Shown piece after piece: positions 51,646-60,738 of a DNA stretch of 62,104 nt. The translations under genes were made by a program, and so were the position numbers. The number at the start of each line of letters is the position of its first letter. The stretch's first letter is position 1. The DNA is from a virus: positions 1 to 62,104 of IMG/VR virus record IMGVR_UViG_3300003690_003506, one strand, 5' to 3'. The notes below the pieces were generated by a model, which ran no database searches, was not told where the DNA came from, and saw only the letters and a list, made by a program, of their open reading frames with translations.

Positions 51646-54434
51646 TGAGCGCTCAAAACCCAGACTTTAAAGTTAAGACACGGTATATAAATTCTGACTT
51701 GAAGAGCGTTGCTCCCTCGGAGGTTTTGGGAAACAGCGAAGGTTCATCTCACCTGTGGCTAAGACATTCCTGGGGGACTTCCGACAGGTTTCGTGGAATA
51801 ACAGGAAATTCTTTGTATTTCTATCAAGGGCGCCTCCTAAATTTTAGAGACCTGGAACCCGGGTTCCATAGCCAGATCGTGGGTTTCCCCCTCGAAATGA
51901 TTGAGTTGCCTGGCGGATCCGCACAAGGCACCAGTGGCGGCGGTAGTGGGTATAACAGTTATACATCTCATTATCTGATTCTCCCTAACCATATATACTG
52001 GAAGGCCGGCGTTGTCAATCCAGATCTCCCGGGGGTTGTTCTAGATACATTACTTAAAGAAATTCAAATACTTCCAGGCCTAGACCAAGGGGATCCATAC
52101 TGGAAGATGTTTCTGAAAGATGGTATAGACAACACCGACAGTCGCTTCTTCGGCGTCGTCGACGGCGGAACGAAATGGGATCCAATTTTTAATCACCTTA
52201 ACAATAACGATTATTTTAACGACTTTACTTATAGTTATTTAAGGCCGTCGAATGATGAAAAAATTCGAAAGAAAAGCGGCATGGATGTCCGTGTTGATTC
52301 GGTTTATAACTTTTATTTAGATACGACTCCTCCATACGAAGACGCGATTAAAAATGTATCAGACTCACTGATTACGAATTTTTATTGTTTAGAATCCGAA
52401 CTTCGAAACACTGGGTCTACTTATAATTCTCAAGACTACTATAATCAAATTACATTAGAAAATAACTTAGGGTGGTTTGTTGTTAAAGATCTTGGAGTTG
52501 GAGGCCTCACCGAGGAGCAACGACGTCAGATCGCGCAAGCCCAGGCAAGCTATGCGGCCGGCCAGTCCGCCGCCGTCGAGGGCGAGGTCACCTCGATGGG
52601 CATGGAAGAGTTCGTCCCAGCGGTCCAGGCCGGCGGCTCGCAGCAACCCGAATGGTTTAACAATATTCAAGGAGGAGTTAATTCCTATAATGAGTCAACT
52701 ACCGCTGAGTTTTATAGTCTTTATAGTAAGGGTATTGGTGGCGCCGCATCGTCGCAAGACTTAGTGAACAGCATGCTCACAAAATATAAAAATATGGTAA
52801 TTTTATGCTCTGATCTTGATATGTTAAGCGATTTAGCAGTAAGAGATGATGATACCTCTGGGGTATCAAATCTTCCATTTTATAACAAGATAACAATTGG
52901 TGTGAACGACGACGATATTACTGGCGGCGCGCTCACCGTGCTTCGAGACGCCTACCGAAATCTCGAAGGGGGCTCCTTCTTCAAAAATCTATTGGTCCTT
53001 TTCGGTCTTGGTCAACAAGATCTCGATCCTGCCTTCGTCCCCGCTACCATATTAGACATAATCCAAATGTATATAATTCAAAAAATTGAAGGCACTGGGC
53101 CGTTCACTGGCGGTGGTGACCAAGACTCTCTTAATTTTGCAAAGTCGGTACGTACGCCGACAAACTCGGAAAACGCTAGCCTAGCGCAGAGCAGCCAGGG
53201 AGTCAATGAAACCTCGGTAGTTTCCTTTTCGTGGAGGGAATTTATGGAAGATATCCGCAACCCCACGGCCCGGGCACAAGTTATAACGCCTCTTATTAAC
53301 AGAATAAACAATAATGTAACTACTGGCGACGACAATTTTATTTTATTAAGAAACTATAATGAAGGATTGGCCATTGCAGACGATACCTTTCTTGAAACTC
53401 TCAGAACCCAGGCAGGTTCCAACCACATACACTTTCCCACAAGAACCTATGAACAAATATTGGCAAACGAAGATTGTTATAGCGAGCCTATATTATATAA
53501 AATTGATAAATATAGCGTTCAACCGTTGACGACCGGAACCACACTATCGCAAACGTTTTATATTAGTGCGCGCGGCGAGAATTGGGAACCTAGGCCGATA
53601 ACTTATATCGATTCGCAGGTTAAATATGGTGTAGAATATAGATATGATATTAAACAAATAAGGATGGTATTTGGAAATAGTTATGGTTATAGAGATCTTC
53701 AGGCCGACAATACACTTATCGGTGGCCGCGGCAAACAGGTAGCAAATTCTTTAGGGTTTTATAGGCCTACAGATCCTAACACGCATTTCGATGATTACGT
53801 TGAGGCGCAGTACGGCGTGCGCGCAGGACCAGACTACACCGACAGTGATCGGGACAGCTCCGACGCGTTGCTCACCGTTGCTCCACCCAACCCGAACCTC
53901 GGCCCCGGCTTCCGCGACCTAGGTGATAAGACTTATTTGCGAGGGAATTTCGTATTTAAGCAAAGACAGCCCGGAGAGACTGGCGGCTCACCGTGGCGCC
54001 TGCAGTGGGCTGGTGGTGAGCATTCGGCCCAGGAATATTATGATGTATTAATGGATCAGGGTACCCGGCCCTGGCGCGGACAGCCAGGAGGCCAACATTC
54101 TCTCAGTTTTACTTCCGCCGTACTGCAGAATATGTTTATTAGGATCCACGAGGCGGCCGGTTCGTATGCCGGTGGAGCTGTTGCGTCTCACGTTAATTGG
54201 TCTGCGTTAACATGGCCAGCGGCGATCACACCGCCGCCAACAGGACCACCGCCGGCCACCTCCCCACAGCTCGGCGACGCGGGCTTCACCGGTGACGACG
54301 ACGATCCAAATACGTGGTGGGATGAGAGCCGATACGATCAAGAGGAACAGCATCAGCAGGCAATAGACAATGAGATGATCCCCGGCGGCGGTACCGGCGG
54401 CGGTGGCGGAGGCGGTGGCGGAGGCGCCTCGTAA
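51645..54434 (+). CDS. Virion structural protein with poly-Gly tail
   Basis: A 929-aa protein ending in a run of glycine (TGGGGGGGGGGAS) after a Pro-rich linker (PPPTGPPPATSPQ). The N-terminus has aromatic-rich segments (SHLWLRHSWGTSDRF, NSLYFYQGRLLNF). Residues about 288-335 and 725-830 are encoded by GC-rich DNA, unlike the AT-rich frame around. No catalytic motif seen. It shares the glycine-tail style with the preceding gene and may be its partner in the particle. Overlaps it by one base. Confidence 0.75.
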   Translation: MSAQNPDFKVKTRYINSDLKSVAPSEVLGNSEGSSHLWLRHSWGTSDRFRGITGNSLYFYQGRLLNFRDLEPGFHSQIVGFPLEMIELPGGSAQGTSGGGSGYNSYTSHYLILPNHIYWKAGVVNPDLPGVVLDTLLKEIQILPGLDQGDPYWKMFLKDGIDNTDSRFFGVVDGGTKWDPIFNHLNNNDYFNDFTYSYLRPSNDEKIRKKSGMDVRVDSVYNFYLDTTPPYEDAIKNVSDSLITNFYCLESELRNTGSTYNSQDYYNQITLENNLGWFVVKDLGVGGLTEEQRRQIAQAQASYAAGQSAAVEGEVTSMGMEEFVPAVQAGGSQQPEWFNNIQGGVNSYNESTTAEFYSLYSKGIGGAASSQDLVNSMLTKYKNMVILCSDLDMLSDLAVRDDDTSGVSNLPFYNKITIGVNDDDITGGALTVLRDAYRNLEGGSFFKNLLVLFGLGQQDLDPAFVPATILDIIQMYIIQKIEGTGPFTGGGDQDSLNFAKSVRTPTNSENASLAQSSQGVNETSVVSFSWREFMEDIRNPTARAQVITPLINRINNNVTTGDDNFILLRNYNEGLAIADDTFLETLRTQAGSNHIHFPTRTYEQILANEDCYSEPILYKIDKYSVQPLTTGTTLSQTFYISARGENWEPRPITYIDSQVKYGVEYRYDIKQIRMVFGNSYGYRDLQADNTLIGGRGKQVANSLGFYRPTDPNTHFDDYVEAQYGVRAGPDYTDSDRDSSDALLTVAPPNPNLGPGFRDLGDKTYLRGNFVFKQRQPGETGGSPWRLQWAGGEHSAQEYYDVLMDQGTRPWRGQPGGQHSLSFTSAVLQNMFIRIHEAAGSYAGGAVASHVNWSALTWPAAITPPPTGPPPATSPQLGDAGFTGDDDDPNTWWDESRYDQEEQHQQAIDNEMIPGGGTGGGGGGGGGGAS

Positions 54435-54449
54435 AAAGAAAATAAGAAA

Positions 54450-55175
54450 ATGCAAGAAAAAGAATTTGAATATATAAAAGGAGCTGCAAGAACTAATATA
54501 CCGTGGTTTCGTCCGCAAGCGCACCGGCTAAATTTATGGAAAGAAGAGTTCTTCAAAATTCCAGGCGTAGATAAATATAAGTTTTGGATTTGCGGGGGCG
54601 CCCTGGAGAACTGGAAATCTTGGGATACTGACATACTTGTTACTGGAAAAGTTACATCATATATGGAATTGCAAAATATTATGGTATCCGCTACTCAACT
54701 TGGGCTTGATCTTAGACAATTAATTGATATTAATTGGAATGATTCTTTAGAAAAATATTTAGAAAAGGGCCCTTGCTCTCGGCGAAGTATATGTTGCGAT
54801 CATTTTTTTAGATACGAGTGGTGCAACATTGAACATTGTTTAACTGAAATGGATTTTGAAACGATTATTATAAGCCCGACAACCATAAAAAATGGCGCAG
54901 TCATCGGTAGAAAAAAAGATCCAAACCCTATACAGCTGGCTTCATCTTTATGGAAAATTGCTATGAATAGGGGCTATAATGTACTTCCATCAAAAAAACA
55001 GGCAAAAAGAATAAAAAATGGCATTATTTATAAAGGAAGACCGACTTTGTTAACATACGATTTGGATTTTAAAACAATTATCCCCCCGGATCATCGGCGC
55101 CAAGACCTTTTCTTGAAGGAATCTCGGCCACAACGCGCAGTAACGCCTGCTTGGTTGGATTCTCTAGGAAATTAG
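54450..55175 (+). CDS. Putative Pol-beta-like nucleotidyltransferase protein
   Basis: A 241-aa protein amid structural genes. Near residues 46-66 it has ICGGALENWKSWDTDILVTG: a GG pair (49-50) followed by D-x-D at 59-61, which is the metal-binding arrangement of the Pol-beta nucleotidyltransferase superfamily (GG...D.D). A third acidic residue could be in EMDFETIII. A cysteine-rich part (CSRRSICCDHFFRYEWC) is odd. If active it would add a nucleotide to a protein, RNA or small molecule; target unknown. The upstream region (AAAAGAAAATAAG) has no strong ribosome site. Confidence 0.55.
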   Translation: MQEKEFEYIKGAARTNIPWFRPQAHRLNLWKEEFFKIPGVDKYKFWICGGALENWKSWDTDILVTGKVTSYMELQNIMVSATQLGLDLRQLIDINWNDSLEKYLEKGPCSRRSICCDHFFRYEWCNIEHCLTEMDFETIIISPTTIKNGAVIGRKKDPNPIQLASSLWKIAMNRGYNVLPSKKQAKRIKNGIIYKGRPTLLTYDLDFKTIIPPDHRRQDLFLKESRPQRAVTPAWLDSLGN

Positions 55176-55176
55176 T

Positions 55177-56622
55177 ATGGCAAGTATTTATTACTATATA
55201 GATATTCAAGAACGGAACTATTATAGCGCCTCGGCGGTGATGATGTGGTATAGCCACCTGAACAGATATGAGCTCATGGATCCGGCGGGATCCCTTGCCG
55301 ACCCAAACGATGAGGGCGTCCCTGCTCTAGAAACTTTTTCAGTCGGCCCGATCGAGTTCCAGGATCAGGGGCAATATTCCATTGCTCAGTTCATGACCAA
55401 AATCAATGATGCTTTTACCACAGCGCTCCTCTACAGTGACGCACCAAGGCTATATCAGATTCAGATTCGTCCGCATGACCCAGGGAGTACTACGCCGGGC
55501 CCGGGCTTCCAGCCCATGCCACTCGGTAACAAATCCGGCGCCATGCTAACCGCCCTCACTGCCGCCCGCGCGAACGGTGAAATTTTAATAAATTATGACA
55601 TCTTCAATGAAGACCGCGTTACTTTTAAACTTTTGTTTCGTTCTGGAGAACACGGATCCAGCATTGCGTCAACTCCATCAATCCCGGCTGGAGGCGGCCG
55701 CACGGCAAATTCGCCACCTTGGGCCACCGTCAAAGTCAAAAATAAACTAAACATTGCCAAAGCTGTTGAAGTTCCGTATTGTTCAATATCCACCACAATT
55801 ACTGACAAACCCCCTGTCCCTCCTGATATATTATTTGTTCCCTATGTAGGCGTCAATAACAAAGTGTTAATTATGTTAAATTCTACTGCCGGCGAAAGAC
55901 TAGAGAAGCCAATTATATTGGACGATGATGACATAACGTTTATAAGAGAGGAGTACAACTCTCAGTACGGCATCGACGTCGGTCTGTTTACAGATGCCCA
56001 GCTCACCGCTGTAGATTTGAGTCTTGCCGCAGGCAAACTTTTGCAATATAGAAGCGACGACCCGGTAAAAAAATATGAAATATTTAGAGTTGATCGTAAA
56101 CCAACAAATTATCAAAGTTTTAAAGGTTTTCGAATTGCTCGAATTGAAGAAAAAATAGGCCCCGATAAAGCTTCTACTGCGGCTTCTTTTATAGACACAA
56201 TTCAGCCAAATAAAAAGTATTGGTATTGCGCCCGCGCAATTGACGTACACAACAATATCTCTAATCCAACTTATATTTTCGAAGTCGAGATGGTGGACAA
56301 TAGAGGACAAATGTATTTTATAAGCAAGCCGATTGCTTTTGATGCGCGGAAACTAGATTATAAGAAACAAGGCAGAAGGTACCTTGCTATTCGTCCGCAA
56401 GCATCTCAAACAACGTACGACCCCAATTCTGATCAGGCAGCCAATTTGGGTTCTGTGGCTATCGACCAGCCCCCAGGCGCCACCGCGGCAATTTTAGGAT
56501 TGGCGAGTATTGAAGATTCAATTTGGGAGAAAAAGTTCAAAATTAGAGTGACCAGTAAAAAGACTGGAAGGAAAATTGATTTAAACGTGACGTTTAAAAA
56601 TGATGGAGTTATCATTCCATAG
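55177..56622 (+). CDS. Virion protein with fibronectin type III-like domain
   Basis: A 481-aa structural protein. Residues about 290-385 have the look of a fibronectin III domain: KYEIFRVDRKP, ASFIDTIQPNKKYWYCARAID and VHNNISNPTYIFEVEM (family form Y.....A.D..G..S). The first 190 residues are strand-rich and partly GC-rich. Fn3 domains are common on phage tail surfaces and probably bind sugars or proteins. It starts two bases after the preceding stop. Confidence 0.75.
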   Translation: MASIYYYIDIQERNYYSASAVMMWYSHLNRYELMDPAGSLADPNDEGVPALETFSVGPIEFQDQGQYSIAQFMTKINDAFTTALLYSDAPRLYQIQIRPHDPGSTTPGPGFQPMPLGNKSGAMLTALTAARANGEILINYDIFNEDRVTFKLLFRSGEHGSSIASTPSIPAGGGRTANSPPWATVKVKNKLNIAKAVEVPYCSISTTITDKPPVPPDILFVPYVGVNNKVLIMLNSTAGERLEKPIILDDDDITFIREEYNSQYGIDVGLFTDAQLTAVDLSLAAGKLLQYRSDDPVKKYEIFRVDRKPTNYQSFKGFRIARIEEKIGPDKASTAASFIDTIQPNKKYWYCARAIDVHNNISNPTYIFEVEMVDNRGQMYFISKPIAFDARKLDYKKQGRRYLAIRPQASQTTYDPNSDQAANLGSVAIDQPPGATAAILGLASIEDSIWEKKFKIRVTSKKTGRKIDLNVTFKNDGVIIP

Positions 56623-56642
56623 GATATAACTAATTGTTATTA

Positions 56643-56651
56643 CTATTTATA
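56643..56651 (+). promoter_or_regulatory. Possible late promoter element (CTATTTATA)
   Basis: CTATTTATA lies 20 bases before the ATG at 56672 in a 49-base gap. The same nine bases occur at 58828, also just before a virion gene. Position fits a -10-like late element for the gp55-like sigma factor; in AT-rich DNA chance is possible. Confidence 0.35.
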
Positions 56652-56671
56652 TACAGAAAGAGGTTTAAAAG

Positions 56672-57652
56672 ATGGGTTTCTTAGATAATTCAGGCGACAT
56701 TCTACTTGATGCAGTCCTCACGGATGCGGGTAGGCTTCGCTTAGCCAAGGGTGATGGAAGTTTTAAAATTGATAAATTTGCACTTGGTGATGACGAGATT
56801 GATTATGGTTTATACGACAAGAACCATGCCAGTGGTTCTGCTTATTACGATTTGAGTATTTTACAGACACCAGTATTGGAGGCATTCACTAACAATATGT
56901 CTAGCATGAAGTCTAGACTTTTGACTGTTAATAATAATGATCTTCTATATCTGCCGGTTATTAAACTATTTACACAATCCGGCAAAGGATCTGAATTAAA
57001 TGCGAATGGGTCTTTTGTGGTACCGGTTGATAAAAGTACTGTTGAAACTGGCTTCGGCTCCGTTTTGGGTGCTGGATTATTAAACGGGTATATCCCCTCG
57101 GATGATCCCGGCAGGATTGAACTTCATCAAGGACTTAATACTAATGAAAAACCCAAAGAGGAACCACTTCAATCCCAATTAGTTGAAAGTCAGTACATTG
57201 TTCAAATTGATAATCGATTAGGACAAATTTACCCGACCGCTGATTCTGAAGCCGAAGGTGACGATGTCGGCATACAAATTGCTCCCGCAAGTTATGCTTT
57301 CTTGGATGATGATAATATTGCTAACTATTATTTTGTATCCTCGGCCGGCCGCGGCTTTGTGGGTAACTTGAGGTCAACCGAACCCTCACCCATACTGGGC
57401 CCACGAGGAACTAAGATTACTTTTCGAATCGGTGCTAGCTTGGAATTGAGAAACAGTGAGTTCTTGTTTGATCAGCTCGGCACAGTCGGCGCCGCAACGA
57501 TTGCAAACTCCGCCGCCGACGAAGACGCCGGCGCGGATCTAAACCCTGCCTCAAACCCCTATAAATTTATTGATTCTACTGTCCGGATTTCTGGTGTTAA
57601 TACGGGTTTTAGTGTTGATATACCGCTTAGGTTTGTTAAGTTAAGCGCATAA
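56672..57652 (+). CDS. Virion structural protein
   Basis: A 326-aa protein starting MGFLDNSGDILLDAVLTDAG, then GRLRLAKGDGSFKIDKFALGD. This opening is common in structural proteins of large marine phages. The body is strand-rich (VIKLFTQSG, YIVQIDNRLGQ) and the end reads VDIPLRFVKLS. Preceded by AAAGAGG (56657-56663). First of three consecutive genes probably encoding particle-surface or neck/tail components; no T4 counterpart is evident. Confidence 0.75.
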   Translation: MGFLDNSGDILLDAVLTDAGRLRLAKGDGSFKIDKFALGDDEIDYGLYDKNHASGSAYYDLSILQTPVLEAFTNNMSSMKSRLLTVNNNDLLYLPVIKLFTQSGKGSELNANGSFVVPVDKSTVETGFGSVLGAGLLNGYIPSDDPGRIELHQGLNTNEKPKEEPLQSQLVESQYIVQIDNRLGQIYPTADSEAEGDDVGIQIAPASYAFLDDDNIANYYFVSSAGRGFVGNLRSTEPSPILGPRGTKITFRIGASLELRNSEFLFDQLGTVGAATIANSAADEDAGADLNPASNPYKFIDSTVRISGVNTGFSVDIPLRFVKLSA

Positions 57653-57663
57653 GGATATAAATA

Positions 57664-58800
57664 ATGGCAAATTCATTTAAGACAATTAATCCAAAAGACA
57701 TAGTTTCAACAAGAAATTTATTGCACGAAGCAATACCGTTAACAGGAGCGATTATATCTGGTACGTATATTGATAACAATATCAAAAACTTTTCTCATGG
57801 AATGTTTCAATCAATATACGATTATCCCTATTTAAGTTCTTCTGCAAATCACATAATGGATTTGACTCTCGGGTATGCAAACACTTCTAGTCTTTCGGGC
57901 GCTTCCAATACGCAAAATGCTAAGAAAATTAACATTTATAACGAGATGGCTCAGGTGCTTGCTGGATTTGATGCATCCAGTAACTTGAGAAGGTTCGATG
58001 AGGACGGCGACTTAACTGGTGGAGCTAAGATTCAGCAGGCCATCGTTTTTAATTTTACGAGACTTTTACAGAAGGACGAGATTAAGAAAGGCAGCTTCGC
58101 GTTGGAACTGGGGGTAAGTTCTTCGTATCTTGATCCGTTTAGTGGCTATAGAATCAAACTTACTGATTATAGTGGCTCTGATGGGTTTAAGGTGAATTCA
58201 CCAGCCGGCGAGTTTGGCATTCTGTATGCTACAAGTAGCGGCGCTGAAATATCTTTAGCTGAATCCAATGTCGACGGTAATGGATATATGAAAGCTGGCT
58301 TAATATATTATCAAGCCGGCATTGTTATTGTATCATCTTCTATCTTTGGAAGCGCAGTTACTTCTAGTGGACCTACCGACACCGACAATTATGGCGGAAT
58401 TGCACCAATTAGTAGTTCGGTTTTAAACATTTCTGGCGGAATGAATTCTGCCGGCGATTCAATCGAGGCATTGCTCACAGGTTCTGCGATTAGTTCGTCT
58501 TGTGATGCCATAAGGCATAGAATTTATAATATTCAGTTTAATAATACAACGGAATTAAATTCTACAGTTTATTTCTGTAGAGCAAATCATGGCGATTTTA
58601 ATTATTCTGCAAATCCAACATACTTGAGTGCAAGTAAAATGGTGGTTAAGAATAATTCTACAGATTCGCCAGTAAGTTATGCTACGGCGGTTGGTCTTTA
58701 TTCTGCTGATAACGAACTTTTGGCAGTTGCTAAGTTGTCCGAGCCACTTAAGAAAGATCCTACGACAGAATTTACGCTTAGAGTTAGACTGGATTATTAA
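57664..58800 (+). CDS. Virion structural protein with shared C-terminal module
   Basis: A 378-aa structural protein. The last 75 residues (NPTYLSASK, then VGLYSADNELLAVAKLSEP and FTLRVRLDY) can be aligned by eye with the end of the next protein, so both carry the same C-terminal domain. The rest is Ser/Gly-rich with strand patterns. AAGGA (57651-57655) precedes the ATG by eight bases, with TATAAATA between them. Confidence 0.75.
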   Translation: MANSFKTINPKDIVSTRNLLHEAIPLTGAIISGTYIDNNIKNFSHGMFQSIYDYPYLSSSANHIMDLTLGYANTSSLSGASNTQNAKKINIYNEMAQVLAGFDASSNLRRFDEDGDLTGGAKIQQAIVFNFTRLLQKDEIKKGSFALELGVSSSYLDPFSGYRIKLTDYSGSDGFKVNSPAGEFGILYATSSGAEISLAESNVDGNGYMKAGLIYYQAGIVIVSSSIFGSAVTSSGPTDTDNYGGIAPISSSVLNISGGMNSAGDSIEALLTGSAISSSCDAIRHRIYNIQFNNTTELNSTVYFCRANHGDFNYSANPTYLSASKMVVKNNSTDSPVSYATAVGLYSADNELLAVAKLSEPLKKDPTTEFTLRVRLDY

Positions 58801-58827
58801 CGTTCGTTTCTTAAAAATTGGATCAAA

Positions 58828-58836
58828 CTATTTATA
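58828..58836 (+). promoter_or_regulatory. Possible late promoter element (CTATTTATA)
   Basis: Second copy of CTATTTATA, 16 bases before the ATG at 58853, in a 52-base gap. See the copy at 56643. The order motif, then a purine-rich ribosome site (TAGGGAT), then ATG is the same. Confidence 0.35.
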
Positions 58837-58852
58837 ATAGTAGGGATCTAAA

Positions 58853-60205
58853 ATGCCGTTTTACAAATTTAAGAAAAACGATGTATATTTTAACACACTA
58901 AAGACTTACCCAGAGGTAAAGTTTTTCATTTATAATCAAGTGTCATATTATAATGATACTCCTCATATCTCTGGATCTTTCACTGGTTCACTTCGGGCAA
59001 CTTCGCCCGGCCACGTTAGTTTATTCGAGCTTAATATTGATCGCCGCGCTGGCAGTAACGGATATATAAGTGAATTCAAGGACCCAGATGGCACCACGGT
59101 CTCTCTCAAATCTGTTAAAAATACTGGCCTGATATATCAATTTATGGTGAAGGATGCCACAAGGCTCGCATTTAGTTCAGTTACGTCGACAGCCTTTGGT
59201 GGGGCCGAGATCGGCGAGGTATTCACGGGCAGCTATCCTTACACAGCTACAATAACAAAGAAATATTATCCTGCAGCTCTCGATCGTTCTGAGGCACCGT
59301 CGATTACGCGCATCGCTGGTGGCATTGGTCGAGAAGTATCAGATTCGGGCTCTGTAACACAGTTGAGAGCTTTGAAAAACACGATAAATCACTATAATTA
59401 TGTTAATCCTCATTTTCTTTATTCGTCTTCATATATTGGGGGCCCGACAGATGCTCCCGGTGTTTTAAATCGAGATTTTGATAATATTGATGTTGGATTA
59501 ATTGACATACCGTCGATTTTTTATGGAAGTAAAATTAAGCCTGGCACCATAAAATTAGATTTTCTTATTTCCGGCAGCCTTCATGGCCGCCTGCGCGATA
59601 TAAATCAAGACGGTGTTCTTTATCAAACTGCGCCGGCAGGGTCACCTGGTTCGGGTACGGTGGCTGGGATTGCTTTATATAACGAAGGCTTTATTATATT
59701 AACAGGCAGTTGGGATTTATCTGACGGGACACACACAGAGGATTATGTTACAAAGGGTGTTAATGTGGCGCCGTCTTGGATTTACTTCGCTCAGTCGATA
59801 TCATCTTCGGTAGGTCTTGCCGACAACACTTGGATAACTACACCATCCTCTTCATTTTTGCTTGAAATGAGTGGCACCACGAAGATTCAAAATCTCACTA
59901 TGTTTGCGAACGCTCCAAAGGGCGCCCTCAATCAATCAGGCAATCCGACATTCACAAATTATGTTACAGGCGCGATTGGGGTCACAAGTAGTATGGCATA
60001 TATACAGAATCGAGAGATAGGTATTAAAAATATTGTTAGTTCGTCGTATAATACACCCAGTGCTTCTTTCGAAAGAACCACTTATATTTCTAAAATCGGA
60101 ATATATGATAAAAATATGAATTTGATTGCTATAGCAAAACCGGCAACTCCTATTAAGAAGACTGCTGAAAGAGACTTTACCTTTAAGATTGAACTGGATA
60201 TTTAA
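58853..60205 (+). CDS. Virion structural protein with shared C-terminal module
   Basis: A 450-aa structural protein. Its end (SGNPTFTNY, then ISKIGIYDKNMNLIAIAKP and FTFKIELDI) matches the preceding protein in order and in many residues. The N-terminal half is different: MPFYKFKKNDVYFNTLKTYP, then strand-rich Ser/Gly segments (ISGSFTGSLRATSPG). It may be a trimeric or repeated particle protein sharing an attachment domain with its neighbour. The TAATG end couples to the RuvC-like gene. Confidence 0.75.
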   Translation: MPFYKFKKNDVYFNTLKTYPEVKFFIYNQVSYYNDTPHISGSFTGSLRATSPGHVSLFELNIDRRAGSNGYISEFKDPDGTTVSLKSVKNTGLIYQFMVKDATRLAFSSVTSTAFGGAEIGEVFTGSYPYTATITKKYYPAALDRSEAPSITRIAGGIGREVSDSGSVTQLRALKNTINHYNYVNPHFLYSSSYIGGPTDAPGVLNRDFDNIDVGLIDIPSIFYGSKIKPGTIKLDFLISGSLHGRLRDINQDGVLYQTAPAGSPGSGTVAGIALYNEGFIILTGSWDLSDGTHTEDYVTKGVNVAPSWIYFAQSISSSVGLADNTWITTPSSSFLLEMSGTTKIQNLTMFANAPKGALNQSGNPTFTNYVTGAIGVTSSMAYIQNREIGIKNIVSSSYNTPSASFERTTYISKIGIYDKNMNLIAIAKPATPIKKTAERDFTFKIELDI

Positions 60206-60738
60206 TGATCCTGGGGTTGGATGTTTCAACTAGTATAACTGGTTATACAATATTAGATTACGATGGCAATGTCGTTGCTTGTGACCACATCGATTTGCGC
60301 AAAGAAAAGAATTTTTTTAAGAAGGCTCGGGAAATCCAGGGTCGTCTCCATTTTATAGCGGACACATATAAAATAGAGCACGTCTATATTGAGCAGTCAT
60401 TGCAATCGTTTCGGTCGGGCTTCTCTTCAGCGCAAACGCTTTCATTATTATCAAAAATTAATGGCATTGTTTCCTGGTTGTGCTATAATATATTTGGAAG
60501 CGAACCGCAATATTTTGCCGCAACATCCGCTCGCAAGCTCTGCGGCATTAAAGTTCCCAAGGGCCAGAAAGCAAAAGCGGTGTCGCTGCAATTTGTGGTT
60601 GACAACGTACCCAACTTTGAGGTACAATATACAAAACATGGAAATCCTCGCCCCGGCTATGCAGACCGGTCAGATAGTTATGTTATAGCAAAGGCTGGCT
60701 GGCTGAATGAAAGACAAGAAACTCAAAATACTGGTTAA
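60205..60738 (+). CDS. RuvC-like Holliday junction resolvase
   Basis: A 177-aa RNase H-fold nuclease. The four acidic residues of RuvC-type sites are present: Asp6 in LGLDVSTS, Glu63 in YIEQSL, and Asp154 and Asp157 in DRSDS. It would cut branched DNA during replication and before packaging, the role played in T4 by gp49 of a different fold. ATG overlaps the preceding TAA by one base. The end overlaps the primase gene by 32 bases. Confidence 0.85.
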   Translation: MILGLDVSTSITGYTILDYDGNVVACDHIDLRKEKNFFKKAREIQGRLHFIADTYKIEHVYIEQSLQSFRSGFSSAQTLSLLSKINGIVSWLCYNIFGSEPQYFAATSARKLCGIKVPKGQKAKAVSLQFVVDNVPNFEVQYTKHGNPRPGYADRSDSYVIAKAGWLNERQETQNTG

